A stretch of 64,000 bases of DNA from Rhodanobacter sp. AS-Z3 (GCF_029224025.1 NZ_CP119392.1:2751001-2815000), one strand, 5' to 3'. Positions 20,519 to 29,508 are shown, counted from the stretch's first letter. Made by a program: numbers and translations. Notes: a model not told the origin generated them from the letters alone.

Positions 20519-21748
20519 ATGACCACAGCGAGTGCCACGACGCCGATCCCGGAATCAAACGCTTCGTTGGGCCCCGATGCACCCAGCCGACGGCGCATCG
20601 AGTCGGTCGACCTGTTGCGCGGGATCATCATCGTCATCATGGCGCTGGACCATGTCCACGATTTCTTCGGTGCGCTCGATGTCAGTCCAACCAACCTGGA
20701 CACCACCACGGTGCCCTTGTTTTTTACTCGCTGGATCACTCATTTCTGCGCCCCGGTGTTCTTCCTGCTCACCGGTACCGGTGCTCGGCTGGCGCTTCAG
20801 CGCCTGACGAAAAGCGAGCTGTCGCGCTTCCTGTTCACACGTGGCGTGTGGCTGCTGTTCCTGGAAGTGGTGGTGATGCGCTTCGCCCTGCAATTCAATT
20901 TCGATTACCACGTAACCATCATCACGGTGCTGTGGGCGCTGGGCTGGTCGATGATCGTACTGGCCGCCGTGCTTCACCTGCCGGACTGGGCGATCGCGGC
21001 GTTCGGCGTCGTTCTGGTGGCAGGTCACAACCTGCTGGACGGCATTCCAGGCAGTGCGTTGGGCAGCCTCGCACCGCTCTGGTCCGTGCTGCACGCGCCG
21101 GGCTTTCTGTTCAACGCCCCGCCGCATGCCGTGTTCATTGCCTATCCACTGATCCCGTGGCTTGGTGTGACGGCGCTGGGCTACACGCTGGGGCAAACCT
21201 ATCGCTGGAGTAATGAACGCCGTCGCGCCCTGCTGCTACGACTCGGCATCGGGCTCAGCCTGGGCTTCGTGTTGTTGCGGTTGTTGAACGTGTATGGCGA
21301 TCCTGTCGCGTGGTCAGTGCAGCGGTCGCCGCTGTGGACGCTGTTGTCGTTTCTGAACACCAACAAGTACCCACCTTCGCTGCTGTTCCTGCTGATGACG
21401 CTGGGGCCTGCGCTGCTGCTGCTGCGTATTTTCGACCGTGGCATTCCACGCTGGCTGCGCCCGGCACTGATCATCGGCAACGTGCCGCTGTTCTTCTACG
21501 TGCTGCACTTTTACCTGATCCACGGGCTGGCGGTAGTGACCTGCTACCTGCGCTTTGGCAGCGTGAGCGGCATGTTTCAATCGCCCGATCTCAACCACTT
21601 CCCGTTCACGGCGCCGCCGGGTTGGGCGCTGAGTCTGCCGGTCATCTACCTGCTGTGGGCGGGCGTGGTGCTTGCCCTCTATCCGCTGTGCCAGTGGTAT
21701 GCCGGCGTGAAGCGGCGGCGCAAGGACTGGTGGCTCAGCTATCTCTGA
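20519..21748 (+). CDS. DUF1624 / heparan-alpha-glucosaminide acetyltransferase-like membrane protein
   Basis: 409 residues with about ten transmembrane helices. The N-terminal R(I)ESVDLLRGIIIVIMALDHVHDF motif is the DUF1624/YeiB/acyltransferase-3-like signature, with an Arg and a DHVHDF acidic/histidine cluster at the membrane face. Start ATG at 20519 with an AGAGG ribosome-binding site. Probably transfers acyl groups across the inner membrane; the substrate is unknown. It lies 72 bp after the VOC gene in the same direction. Confidence 0.87.
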   Translation: MTTASATTPIPESNASLGPDAPSRRRIESVDLLRGIIIVIMALDHVHDFFGALDVSPTNLDTTTVPLFFTRWITHFCAPVFFLLTGTGARLALQRLTKSELSRFLFTRGVWLLFLEVVVMRFALQFNFDYHVTIITVLWALGWSMIVLAAVLHLPDWAIAAFGVVLVAGHNLLDGIPGSALGSLAPLWSVLHAPGFLFNAPPHAVFIAYPLIPWLGVTALGYTLGQTYRWSNERRRALLLRLGIGLSLGFVLLRLLNVYGDPVAWSVQRSPLWTLLSFLNTNKYPPSLLFLLMTLGPALLLLRIFDRGIPRWLRPALIIGNVPLFFYVLHFYLIHGLAVVTCYLRFGSVSGMFQSPDLNHFPFTAPPGWALSLPVIYLLWAGVVLALYPLCQWYAGVKRRRKDWWLSYL

Positions 21749-21840
21749 TGTTCACGACAATCGCTCAGGCTTGCGCCTCTTGAATCATCTTCCCGCTACG
21801 TTTTCCCCAGGCACTTCACGCACCCACCGGGAGCCTTGCC

Positions 21841-22497
21841 ATGACGCCGACCATCACCGCCTTCGAAAGCTCGCCCGATCGAGGTCGGGGACTCGCCCGC
21901 GACCTGCGCGTGCGCTGGGCGCTTGAAGAAGTGGGCCTCGCTTACCAGGTGCGCCTGATTTCCTTCAGCGCGATGAAGGAACCGGCGCATCGCGCGCAGC
22001 ATCCCTTCGGGCAGATTCCCACCTACGAGGAAGGCGGGCTTGTCCTGTTCGAGTCGGGGGCGATCGTGCTGCACATCGCGGAGCACCATGCGGGCTTGCT
22101 GCCAGACGAGCCGCTCGCCCGGGCGCGCGCCATCACCTGGATGTTTGCGGCGCTCAACACGGTGGAACCACCGCTGGTGGAACGCGGCATGGCCATGTTG
22201 TTGGAGCGCGACCAGCCGTGGTACGCGCAGCGCCAGCCGCTGCTGGACGAGCGCGCCCACAAAATGCTCGGCCAACTCTCCACACGCCTTGGTACTGCCG
22301 AATGGCTCGACGGCCAGTTCAGCGCCGGTGACCTCATGATGATCGGTGTGCTGTTCCGCTCGAAACCTTCGGGAATACTGGACGAATACCCGAACCTCGC
22401 CGCCTACGTCGCTCGCGGCGAAGCACGGCCCGCGTTCAAGCGCGCTTTTGATGCGCAGCTGGCGGTATTCACCGGCAGCGGCGCAAACGCGTGGTGA
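21841..22497 (+). CDS. Glutathione S-transferase family protein
   Basis: 218 residues with GGGAG before the ATG. A thioredoxin-like N-terminal domain (1-~80; DLRVRWALEEVGLAYQVRLI, HPFGQIPTYEEGGLVLFESGAIVLHIAEHHA) carries the cis-Pro after QI and the ES glutathione contact. The all-helical C-terminal domain follows, with FSAGDLMMIGVLF corresponding to the N-capping SxxD-type motif. Likely a detoxifying or stress-related GST. Confidence 0.92.
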   Translation: MTPTITAFESSPDRGRGLARDLRVRWALEEVGLAYQVRLISFSAMKEPAHRAQHPFGQIPTYEEGGLVLFESGAIVLHIAEHHAGLLPDEPLARARAITWMFAALNTVEPPLVERGMAMLLERDQPWYAQRQPLLDERAHKMLGQLSTRLGTAEWLDGQFSAGDLMMIGVLFRSKPSGILDEYPNLAAYVARGEARPAFKRAFDAQLAVFTGSGANAW

Positions 22498-22587
22498 AAG
22501 TTCGCCCGCGTCATCAAGCCGAAAATCCAGGGGCTCGCCCCAAGGTGCTGCCGCGCGGAGAGCGCACGCTGACTTTTGCTTTCACCT

Positions 22588-23502
22588 CTACACAATCGCC
22601 GCCGTGATCGCCGCGAAGGTGTCGAAGATCGCGGCAGCGGGGTGATTCGCCGGCGCAGCCGGCTCCAGCGCAGACACCATCGCACCATCCTGACCAAAGA
22701 TCGCGAAGATCAGTCCGCCGGTGGGATCGCCGTGGAATTCGACGACCATGCCACTGTCCGTGTCGGCGCGGGACGACGCGGCGCAGACACCTGCATGGCC
22801 CGTACGGCCAGCTTGATCAAACACCGCATCAGCCAGGCCTCGCGCTGCGCTGTAGTCCTGCGATTCACTCGCCGCAGAGATAAGCATATCGATCGGGGCC
22901 CAGTCGACGATGCCGTAGCGACTCTTCGCCTCGCCGCTGGAGCGAAGGCGCTGGAGCAAGGGCGCCAGCGCGGACAGTCGCAGATCAGCAAACAACAACG
23001 GCTGCTTCAGCCGAAACAGATGAAAGCGCTGTCCCCCGGGCGCCAGTGCGCCGGTCTTCTGCTGCTGCATGAATTCGCGTGTCTTGTCGGGCGCGCCCGG
23101 CTTCCACAACGGCGGCGCGGGTGCGCCAGTGATCTTCGAAGCGGCAGGCGTCTGCAATGCGTAGTGCGCAGCCTCGCGCAGCACGCCAGCCACCGTGCCG
23201 ACGTAGAGTGCGCCTTGCCCATGGCGCCCATCGAGTCGCGGGCCGCTGAAGCGATTATTGCCATTCATCGAACTGCCCGGCGCGATGCTGCCAGCCTGGG
23301 CAATCGTCAGCGCGCCATTGACCACCCGCAACACCAGCTGGCCAGCAGCCAGCTTCATCGACGGCAACTGGCCACGCAGCAGCGCGTCCGTGGCAATGTC
23401 GTAAAAACGATCGTAGGTTTCCGGGTTCTGAATCTTGCCGCTGACAATCATCTGGCGGCGCGGCTGGTATCGGCTCTGGTAGGTCGGCACGGCTTGCTCC
23501 AA
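22588..23502 (-). CDS. RES-domain-like protein
   Basis: 304 residues, not closely recognised. Several blocks resemble the RES NAD-consuming toxin family: RFSGPRLDGRHGQGALYVG, then VLREAAHYA (candidate catalytic Glu), then ARGLADAVFDQ..GHAGVCAASSRADTDSGMVVEFHG (the small/Ser-rich C-terminal block). The protein is longer than most RES toxins (150-250 aa), with a long insertion. No Xre/MbcA-like antitoxin lies next to it; the neighbours are a GST and a selenium-binding-like protein. It may therefore be a domesticated or non-toxic relative. ATG 23502 or the internal Met18 could be the start. Confidence 0.55.
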   Translation of the reverse strand: MEQAVPTYQSRYQPRRQMIVSGKIQNPETYDRFYDIATDALLRGQLPSMKLAAGQLVLRVVNGALTIAQAGSIAPGSSMNGNNRFSGPRLDGRHGQGALYVGTVAGVLREAAHYALQTPAASKITGAPAPPLWKPGAPDKTREFMQQQKTGALAPGGQRFHLFRLKQPLLFADLRLSALAPLLQRLRSSGEAKSRYGIVDWAPIDMLISAASESQDYSAARGLADAVFDQAGRTGHAGVCAASSRADTDSGMVVEFHGDPTGGLIFAIFGQDGAMVSALEPAAPANHPAAAIFDTFAAITAAIV

Positions 23503-23752
23503 CGATGAGGTGGCGAACAGCGACGATGTGCGTGATTCAAGCGTGGTCAGGCACGGCGCGCAATCATGGATTGAAAAGGTTTCGTCCCCCTGGCGCTACT
23601 TTCAGCGCCGGCCTGATAGTAAGCGTCAAACGGGATCAAGAGTCCAATACTCACAAACAGTGTGGGCTTTCCATACCCACCATCACCAAAAAGCGCACTC
23701 TGTCACCGGTGCCCGCGATACACCCTTCCATCCATCAATGAGGATACGAGCC

Positions 23753-24982
23753 ATGAAGAAGGCGATGTCTTGCGGCTTGCTGCTTCTGGCTCTTGGTTTT
23801 CCGCTGCTCGCACAAGCGACCAAGGCATCCAGCGACTATCTGTTCGTATGGGCGATGGAAGCGCAGCATCCCGATGCGTCCACCATGGCGCTGAAGCCCA
23901 CCGACCTCGCCGGGCAGCGCAAGGCCCTGGGCCTGGGCAGGGATTTCCTCGCGGTGTTCGATGCCCGCCCCGGCCCGTCGTTCGGCAAACTGATCACGAT
24001 GCTGCCCACCGGCGCGGCGGTGATGGCCCACCACACCAGTTATGCCGAGCCGCCCGATCATCTGCTGTATGCCAACGATTGGCTGGCGAACCGCACCTAC
24101 GTCTTCGACCTTCACGATGCAATGCATCCGAAGCTCTTGCGGCAATTTGGCAGCATCGGCGCTCTCGGCTATCCGCACTCGTTTGCGTATCTTCCCAACG
24201 GCGACACGCTGGCCACGTTCCAGTACTCCGGCAAGTTCAACCAGGCGGCGGGTGGACTGGTGGAGTTCGACCCACAGGGTAAGGTCGTGCGAACCGTCTC
24301 GGCAGCCGTGGCGGGACATCCGAACATCCGCCCGTACAGCATGACGGTGATTCCGCAACTCGATCGCATCGTCACCAGCAGCGCCGACATGATGGCCGCG
24401 CAGGTCAGCCATGTGGTACAGGTCTGGCGGCTGTCCGATCTGAAGCTGATCAAGACCCTGCAACTGCCGCCGGCCATGGACTGGATTTACGACACCGCTG
24501 CGGATTCATCGGAGCCACGCGTACTGGCGGACGGCAAGACGGTGGTGGTTCCCACGTTCAACTGTGGCCTGTTCCTGCTGAAAAATCTGGCGAGCAACGA
24601 ACCGACACTGCAACATGTCTACGACTTCGGCTACCGCACCTGCGAGGTGCCGGTGGTCGCCGGTGACTACCTGGTCGAAACCATGCAAAGCGGACACGCC
24701 ATCGCAAGCCTGGACATGCACGATTCGCAACACCCGCGCGAAGTCAGCCGCATCCTTCTGCCAGCGAATGAATATCCGCATTGGCTGGCACTCGAACCGG
24801 GCGGGAATCGGCTGGTCATCACCGGCTACGGCGCACTCGCCACCAAGGTCCGCTTCGCCACGATTGATCGCAGCACCGGCCAACTGACCCTCGATCCGCA
24901 GACCCTCGACTTCACTCGCACGTGGCCCGACGGCTGGAAAGGAAGCGCGATGCCACACGGTGCTGTTTTCAGCAATCCTTGA
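23753..24982 (+). CDS. Selenium-binding protein 56-like beta-propeller, exported
   Basis: 409 residues from an ATG at 23753 with GAGG upstream; the open frame continues to 23510 without support. A Sec signal peptide (CGLLLLALGFPLLAQA) is followed by repeated WD/YVTN-like blades. Family-like motifs include MAHHTSYAEP, YPHSFAYLPNG, DWIYDTAADSSEPRVLADG, TFNCGLFLL and CEVPVVAGDYLVET. SBP56 relatives include methanethiol oxidase; the Cys and His positions here fit a metal site. Predicted periplasmic; substrate unproven. Confidence 0.75.
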   Translation: MKKAMSCGLLLLALGFPLLAQATKASSDYLFVWAMEAQHPDASTMALKPTDLAGQRKALGLGRDFLAVFDARPGPSFGKLITMLPTGAAVMAHHTSYAEPPDHLLYANDWLANRTYVFDLHDAMHPKLLRQFGSIGALGYPHSFAYLPNGDTLATFQYSGKFNQAAGGLVEFDPQGKVVRTVSAAVAGHPNIRPYSMTVIPQLDRIVTSSADMMAAQVSHVVQVWRLSDLKLIKTLQLPPAMDWIYDTAADSSEPRVLADGKTVVVPTFNCGLFLLKNLASNEPTLQHVYDFGYRTCEVPVVAGDYLVETMQSGHAIASLDMHDSQHPREVSRILLPANEYPHWLALEPGGNRLVITGYGALATKVRFATIDRSTGQLTLDPQTLDFTRTWPDGWKGSAMPHGAVFSNP

Positions 24983-25104
24983 GCCAGGACAGAACGCAGT
25001 CAGGTTGAGATGACCGCCATGCAGACAAGCGGACGGATGCCTGGAACACCGCGAAGAGCCGAAAGAACGGGTACGCTGGCCGCAGTCCCGGCAGGAAGGC
25101 AGCG

Positions 25105-26031
25105 ATGAGCAAAGGTACCCACGACTACGCCAGCGATCCGCGCAACGAAGCGATCCGGATCAGCGTCAACGGCGAATTGTTTCCACGCAACGAAGCGCGC
25201 GTGTCGGTGTTCGACAGCGGCTTCGTGCTCGGCGATGGCGTATGGGAAGGCCTGCGCCTGCACGACGGTGGCCTGCCCTTCCTCGACCAGCATCTGGATC
25301 GTCTGTATGAAGGCGCGCGGGCGATCGACATGGAGATCGGCCTGACCCGCGAGCAGTTGACCCGGCGCATCGTCGACACCCTGCGCAGCAACGGCATGCG
25401 TTCTGACGTGCACATCCGCCTGATGGTCACCCGCGGCATCAAGGCCACGCCGCATCAGGACCCGCGCTTTGTAATCGGCGATGCCACCATCGTGATCATC
25501 CCCGAATACAAGCAGCCGCTACCGGCCACGGTCGAGCAAGGCATCCGCCTGTTCACCGTGCACGTGCGTCGCGGTGCACCCGATGTGCAGGACCCGAAAC
25601 TCAACAGCCACTCCAAGCTCAACTGCATTCTCGCCTGCGTGCAGGCGCAGAAAGCCGGCTACGACGAAGCGCTGATGCTCGATCCGCACGGCTTCGTGGC
25701 CACTTGCAACTCCACCCACTTCTTTATCGTGCGGCGCGGCGAGGTTTGGACGTCCAGCGGTGACTACTGTCTGCGCGGCATCACCCGCGCCAACGTGATC
25801 CGGCTGTGTCGCGAGCACGACATTCCGGTGTTCGAGAAAAACTTCAGCCTTACCGACGTCTATGGCGCCGAAGAGGCGTTTGTCACCGGCACCTTCGCCG
25901 GGCTGGTGCCGGCCCGCGAAATCGATGGTCGCATCATGGGCGATGGCAAACGCGGTCCGATGGTCGCACGCCTGCAACAGCTCTACATGGCGCTGGTGGA
26001 AAAGGAGAGCCGCGCGGAACCACGCGTATGA
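25105..26031 (+). CDS. Class IV (PLP) aminotransferase, branched-chain/D-amino acid type
   Basis: 308 residues, fold-type IV PLP enzyme. Key blocks: VFDSGFVLGDGVWEGLRLHDGGLPFLDQHLDRL, the catalytic Lys in LNSHSKLNCI, the Glu-containing EALMLDPHGFVATCNSTHFF, and the phosphate-cup loops RGITRAN and VTGTFAGLVPAREIDGR. D- versus branched-chain L-amino acid specificity cannot be settled from sequence. Its stop overlaps the start of the sulfotransferase-like gene (ATGA at 26028-26031). Confidence 0.9.
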   Translation: MSKGTHDYASDPRNEAIRISVNGELFPRNEARVSVFDSGFVLGDGVWEGLRLHDGGLPFLDQHLDRLYEGARAIDMEIGLTREQLTRRIVDTLRSNGMRSDVHIRLMVTRGIKATPHQDPRFVIGDATIVIIPEYKQPLPATVEQGIRLFTVHVRRGAPDVQDPKLNSHSKLNCILACVQAQKAGYDEALMLDPHGFVATCNSTHFFIVRRGEVWTSSGDYCLRGITRANVIRLCREHDIPVFEKNFSLTDVYGAEEAFVTGTFAGLVPAREIDGRIMGDGKRGPMVARLQQLYMALVEKESRAEPRV

Positions 26032-26774
26032 ACGCAGCGCGCGACGGCCTGCGCATCGCCATGTGGTCAGGGCCGCGCAACATCTCCACCGCGATGATGC
26101 GTGCGTGGGAAAATCGCGAGGACACCGTCGTCATCGACGAGCCGTTCTACGCGCACTACCTGATTTCCACTGGCGTGGCACATCCCGGTCGTGACCAGGT
26201 GATCGCAGCGCAGAACAACAACGCCAGCGAAGTCGCGGCAATGTTGACCGGCCCGATCCCGCAAGGCCGCGCGGTCTGGTATCAGAAGCACATGACCCAG
26301 CACATGCTCAGCCACATGCCGCTGGACTGGCTCGACCACGTCACCCACTGTTTCCTGATCCGCGAGCCGGCCGCAGTGGTCGCCTCGTTCACCATCCAGC
26401 GCCCCGAGGCGGCAGCGTGGGAACTCGGCTTCGAGCAGCAAGCACGGTTGTTCGATCACGTCTGCGATCGACTGGGCAGCACACCACCGGTGATCGACGC
26501 CAGCGACGTGCTGGAAAACCCCGCCGGCACGTTGCGTGCGTTGTGCGCGAGTCTGGGCGTTCCCTTCAGCCCGCGCATGCTGCAGTGGCCGCGCGGCCCG
26601 CGCGCCAGTGACGGCGTGTGGGCACCGCACTGGTACGCCGCGGTGGAAAATTCCACCGGTTTCGCCTCGCATCAGGCACGCCAGCCCAGATTGAGTGCGT
26701 TCCAGCGCGGGCTGGTGGAACAGTGCCAGGCGTATTACGACAGGCTTTCACCGCACCGTCTGGTCCCCGACTGA
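26028..26774 (+). CDS. Sulfotransferase-like P-loop protein coupled to the aminotransferase
   Basis: 248 residues. The N-terminal AMWSGPRNISTAMMRAW fits the PAPS 5'-phosphosulfate-binding loop, and HCFLIREPAAVVASF the 3'-phosphate-binding strand. The rest has no clear family-specific acceptor site. Translational coupling to a class IV aminotransferase suggests a two-step modification of an amino compound, though a non-sulfotransferase P-loop role is possible. No PAPS-generating cys genes are visible nearby. Confidence 0.75.
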   Translation: MNAARDGLRIAMWSGPRNISTAMMRAWENREDTVVIDEPFYAHYLISTGVAHPGRDQVIAAQNNNASEVAAMLTGPIPQGRAVWYQKHMTQHMLSHMPLDWLDHVTHCFLIREPAAVVASFTIQRPEAAAWELGFEQQARLFDHVCDRLGSTPPVIDASDVLENPAGTLRALCASLGVPFSPRMLQWPRGPRASDGVWAPHWYAAVENSTGFASHQARQPRLSAFQRGLVEQCQAYYDRLSPHRLVPD

Positions 26775-27108
26775 TCTTTCCACGCACAGGTGCCGGGCTG
26801 GCTGCAAGCCGACGCGACGGCGCAAGAAATCGCGGTGCCGCGTACTCCTCTGCCTCGGGTGTTGACCGGAGGTCGATCTCGGGCCCGGTCCGTAGTAAAA
26901 GAACCTGAGCTCAAACCAACCCTGTTCCCGTCACCCAACTGCTTCACCACCCTTGAGACGAGCGCGTTGCCAGCATCACCGCTCGTGTCTGGTCCACAGT
27001 CTGCTGACACCCCGAGCGCGGGGCATTTGTCCCGATCCAGTGTCTTCGGCAACGGGCGTACACCCGCAGGTGCCACTGCCTGCACTCACCCTTCAAGCGA
27101 ACTGCACG
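26775..27108. other. Intergenic region with no supported gene
   Basis: 334 bp between the sulfotransferase-like gene and the low-complexity protein gene. I see no recognisable gene, hairpin terminator or promoter pair. Confidence 0.4.
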
Positions 27109-27852
27109 ATGAATATCCATAGCCTGTCGAGCGGCGTCCATCCTCGTTCGCCTGCAGCGGCCACGTATGGCGAGCCCGTCATCCGTACCGGTGGCGGCAG
27201 CGCTCAAGCCGTCGACGGCAGCAGCTCCGGCCAGGTAGGCACCTTTGTATCGGCCATCCTCCAGGCACTGTCGCAGTCTGGCACCGCGCCCAACTCGGCT
27301 GGAATATCCGCCAGCACATCCGTTGGTGGCGCGTCGACAAGCACAGGCCCGCTGCAGGCACTGGACAGCTTTCTACAAACACTGATCCCGGCCCTGCAGA
27401 CCCAACCTAGTCAGGCTCCGGCGCCGCCGGCGACCGCTGACGCGCCCACAAGCAGCTCCGGCAGTATCCCCGCCGTTGCGACAACAGCCACGGCAGCCAC
27501 GTCAACCAGTGGCAGTGGCACGGCAGCAACAATCTCCGCACACCCTCATCATGGTCGACACGGCGGACGTGGCGGGCGTGGCCATGACGTTTCGCAGGTT
27601 GAATCGAACCTGCAAAGCCTGATCCAGCAGTTGTCATCCAGTTCGAACACCCCAGCGTTGACATCGGCATCGGGCACAACCGCAGGCAGCACCACGCTGG
27701 ATTCGCTAGAGCAAAGTTTCCAGGCGCTGACCCGTTCAATGGGCAATGCGTCGGGCTCTGCATCCACCAGTCTGGGCAGCTTTTTGCAGGCGTTCTCGCA
27801 AAACCTCGAGCACATGGGCAGGACCGGCACCATCGTCAACACCCAAGCCTGA
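27109..27852 (+). CDS. Ser/Thr/Ala-rich low-complexity protein with a His/Gly block
   Basis: 247 residues from an ATG at 27109; family not recognised. Several short amphipathic helices of similar pattern recur: FVSAILQALSQ, LDSFLQTLIPALQ, LQSLIQQLSS, LEQSFQALTRSM and LGSFLQAFSQNLEHM. They are separated by Ser/Thr/Ala/Pro linkers. A central HPHHGRHGGRGGRGHD stretch could bind metal or nucleic acid. No signal peptide. The pattern recalls harpin-like or surface-active secreted proteins, but this is only a resemblance. Confidence 0.65.
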   Translation: MNIHSLSSGVHPRSPAAATYGEPVIRTGGGSAQAVDGSSSGQVGTFVSAILQALSQSGTAPNSAGISASTSVGGASTSTGPLQALDSFLQTLIPALQTQPSQAPAPPATADAPTSSSGSIPAVATTATAATSTSGSGTAATISAHPHHGRHGGRGGRGHDVSQVESNLQSLIQQLSSSSNTPALTSASGTTAGSTTLDSLEQSFQALTRSMGNASGSASTSLGSFLQAFSQNLEHMGRTGTIVNTQA

Positions 27853-28079
27853 CCAGCTGTAGCGAAGCAACAGGCTGTCCGTGTGTGCAGGGCCGCCTTG
27901 AGAAGCGGGCGGGGAGACCGAGATAGTCAGGCGGATTGAGGTACTGGTGGCGCTACCGGAAATAGTGCGGCACCCGTTGCTGACCCGGCCTGCAGGATCG
28001 TTCACGGAATTCAATGGCAGCTTGACTCGTTGGGGATGCGCCCGGCCGGCGCTTTCTTCGCCGCAATCACCCCAGAATC

Positions 28080-28107
28080 TTGCCAGTCCCACTTAGTACG
28101 GTATATT
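28080..28107 (+). promoter_or_regulatory. Candidate sigma-70 promoter of the MarR-VOC operon
   Basis: TTGCCA (28080-28085), 16-bp spacer, TATATT (28102-28107). The -10 overlaps the palindromic operator at 28103-28119, which fits autorepression by the MarR protein encoded just downstream. Confidence 0.5.
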
Positions 28108-28119
28108 GACTATCAATAT
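28103..28119. promoter_or_regulatory. MarR-type operator palindrome
   Basis: ATATTGA-CTA-TCAATAT, a perfect 7-bp inverted repeat with a 3-bp centre, 20 bp upstream of the MarR-family gene. Size and symmetry fit a winged-helix MarR dimer site. Confidence 0.65.
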
Positions 28120-28139
28120 TACAAACTAATCATGCAACC

Positions 28140-28607
28140 ATGCCGCCCGAACCCACTTGGTACGAAAACGTTGTCATGCCCGCATTGCTCCGCCACGCAC
28201 GCACGACCTACGGTGTCGCGATGCGCCGCGCGCTGGAGTCTGCCGGTTTCAGCGACATACCGGCCAACGGCTTGTACGTGATCGGAGGACTGGCACTCGG
28301 CGCAAGCGACGTGCCGCTGAGCAAGCTGATTACGGATCTGCGCGTGTCAAAGCAGGCTGCCGGCCAGCTCGTCGACGCCTTGGTCACCGGCGGTTACCTG
28401 CAACGCAGCGTCGATCCATTGGACCGGCGTCGCTTGAATATCACGCTTACCAAGCGCGGTCGCGCCGCCGCTGTAACCCAGACCGCTGCGCGCAAACGCA
28501 TCGACGCGGCACTCACGCGACGCGTCGGCAAAGAAGCCATGGAAATCACCCGAAGCACCCTCGCCGCACTGATCGAAATCGGACGCCCGGATAGTGCCGG
28601 CGCCTGA
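28140..28607 (+). CDS. MarR family transcriptional regulator
   Basis: 155 residues. A winged helix-turn-helix core spans about 40-110: LSKLITDLRVSKQAAGQLVDALVTGGYLQRSVDPLDRRRLNITLTKRG, with the wing in DPLDRRR typical of MarR. It probably represses its own operon through the palindrome overlapping its promoter, released by an unknown ligand. No strong ribosome-binding site precedes the ATG at 28140; Met13 (28176) is an alternative. Two VOC genes follow in the same direction. Confidence 0.88.
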   Translation: MPPEPTWYENVVMPALLRHARTTYGVAMRRALESAGFSDIPANGLYVIGGLALGASDVPLSKLITDLRVSKQAAGQLVDALVTGGYLQRSVDPLDRRRLNITLTKRGRAAAVTQTAARKRIDAALTRRVGKEAMEITRSTLAALIEIGRPDSAGA

Positions 28608-28659
28608 AGCAGGTCACGCGAGACAACCCACCAGCCAGGACACTCCTCGGGAGAGCAGC

Positions 28660-29037
28660 ATGCTCAACAATCTGATACCCAAGATCTTCTACGAGCAGTT
28701 GCAGGACGGCCTGGATTTCTTCGTGGACAGCCTCGGCTTCCAACTGCTGCATCGGGACGAAACCCTCGCGGTGGTCGCTCGCGATGGCGCCAAGGCCTAT
28801 GTTGTGCAGAGCCCGGAATACGCCGCGAAGGATCGGCCGGAGCTGGCCATCGAAACAGATGACATCCAGATGATCTACGCCGAAATGGCAGCGCGTGCAC
28901 CGCACCTGCTGCATCCCAACGCAAAGAGCCTGGCGCTGAAGCCATGGGGTGCGTGGGAGTTCGCGATGCGTGACCGCACCTCGGTATGCGTCATCTTCCG
29001 CGAATGGCCGAGCCACGACCGAGCAACCAACGCGTGA
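28660..29037 (+). CDS. VOC family protein (bleomycin-resistance/glyoxalase fold), first of pair
   Basis: 125 residues from an ATG at 28660 with GGGAGAG upstream. One glyoxalase-fold unit: LDFFVDSLGFQLLHRDETLAVVARDGAKAYVVQSPEYA, LAIETDDIQMIYAEMAAR and PWGAWEFAMRDRTSVCVIFREW. The C-terminal half fits the metal-Glu position of the family. Possibly sequesters or modifies the ligand sensed by the upstream MarR protein. Its stop overlaps the next gene's GTG start. Confidence 0.82.
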   Translation: MLNNLIPKIFYEQLQDGLDFFVDSLGFQLLHRDETLAVVARDGAKAYVVQSPEYAAKDRPELAIETDDIQMIYAEMAARAPHLLHPNAKSLALKPWGAWEFAMRDRTSVCVIFREWPSHDRATNA

Positions 29038-29426
29038 ACACCAGACCGAAACCCAGCGCCGTTGTATTTGCTAAACACGTTGCCAAACTGGCGCGCTTCT
29101 ACCGCGACGTTGCCGGCATGGAAGAAATTCACGCCGACACCAGCCACGTCGTGCTGGACGGCGGCCACTTCCAACTCGTCGTTCACAACATCCCGCCGAA
29201 GATCGCGGCCTCCATCGAGATCACCGGACCACCACGTATTCGCGACTCCATACCCATCAAGATCTGCCTGCCGGTGCTCAACATCCACGACGCACGAATA
29301 CTGGCGGCAACCTTGGGCGGCAAGGTCGGCGCAAAGAAGGATGAATGGCAGGCACGCGGCTTTACCGCGTGCGATGGATACGACCCCGAAGGCAACGTGT
29401 TTCAGGTACGCGAGAGTGCGCCGTAA
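29034..29426 (+). CDS. VOC family protein, second of pair
   Basis: 130 residues from a GTG at 29034 overlapping the preceding stop (GTGA). Glyoxalase-fold sequence: VVFAKHVAKLARFYRDVAGMEEIHAD, VVLDGGHFQLVVHNIP and GFTACDGYDPEGNVFQVRES, the last carrying the family's terminal acidic residue. Divergent from its neighbour, so not a recent duplicate. Likely dimerises as typical for VOC proteins. Confidence 0.82.
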   Translation: MNTRPKPSAVVFAKHVAKLARFYRDVAGMEEIHADTSHVVLDGGHFQLVVHNIPPKIAASIEITGPPRIRDSIPIKICLPVLNIHDARILAATLGGKVGAKKDEWQARGFTACDGYDPEGNVFQVRESAP

Positions 29427-29508
29427 CGGGGTATGTCACGTCAACTTTCACGACTCAGCCAGGTGAACCTGATCCGTTTTGCGTTTGGACTGCGCTCCCT
29501 GGCACGAC

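Noticed and set aside
20146-21213. 355-codon plus-strand frame overlapping the VOC and DUF1624 genes
   Set aside because: It is an out-of-phase shadow; the two real genes have clear domains and ribosome-binding sites.
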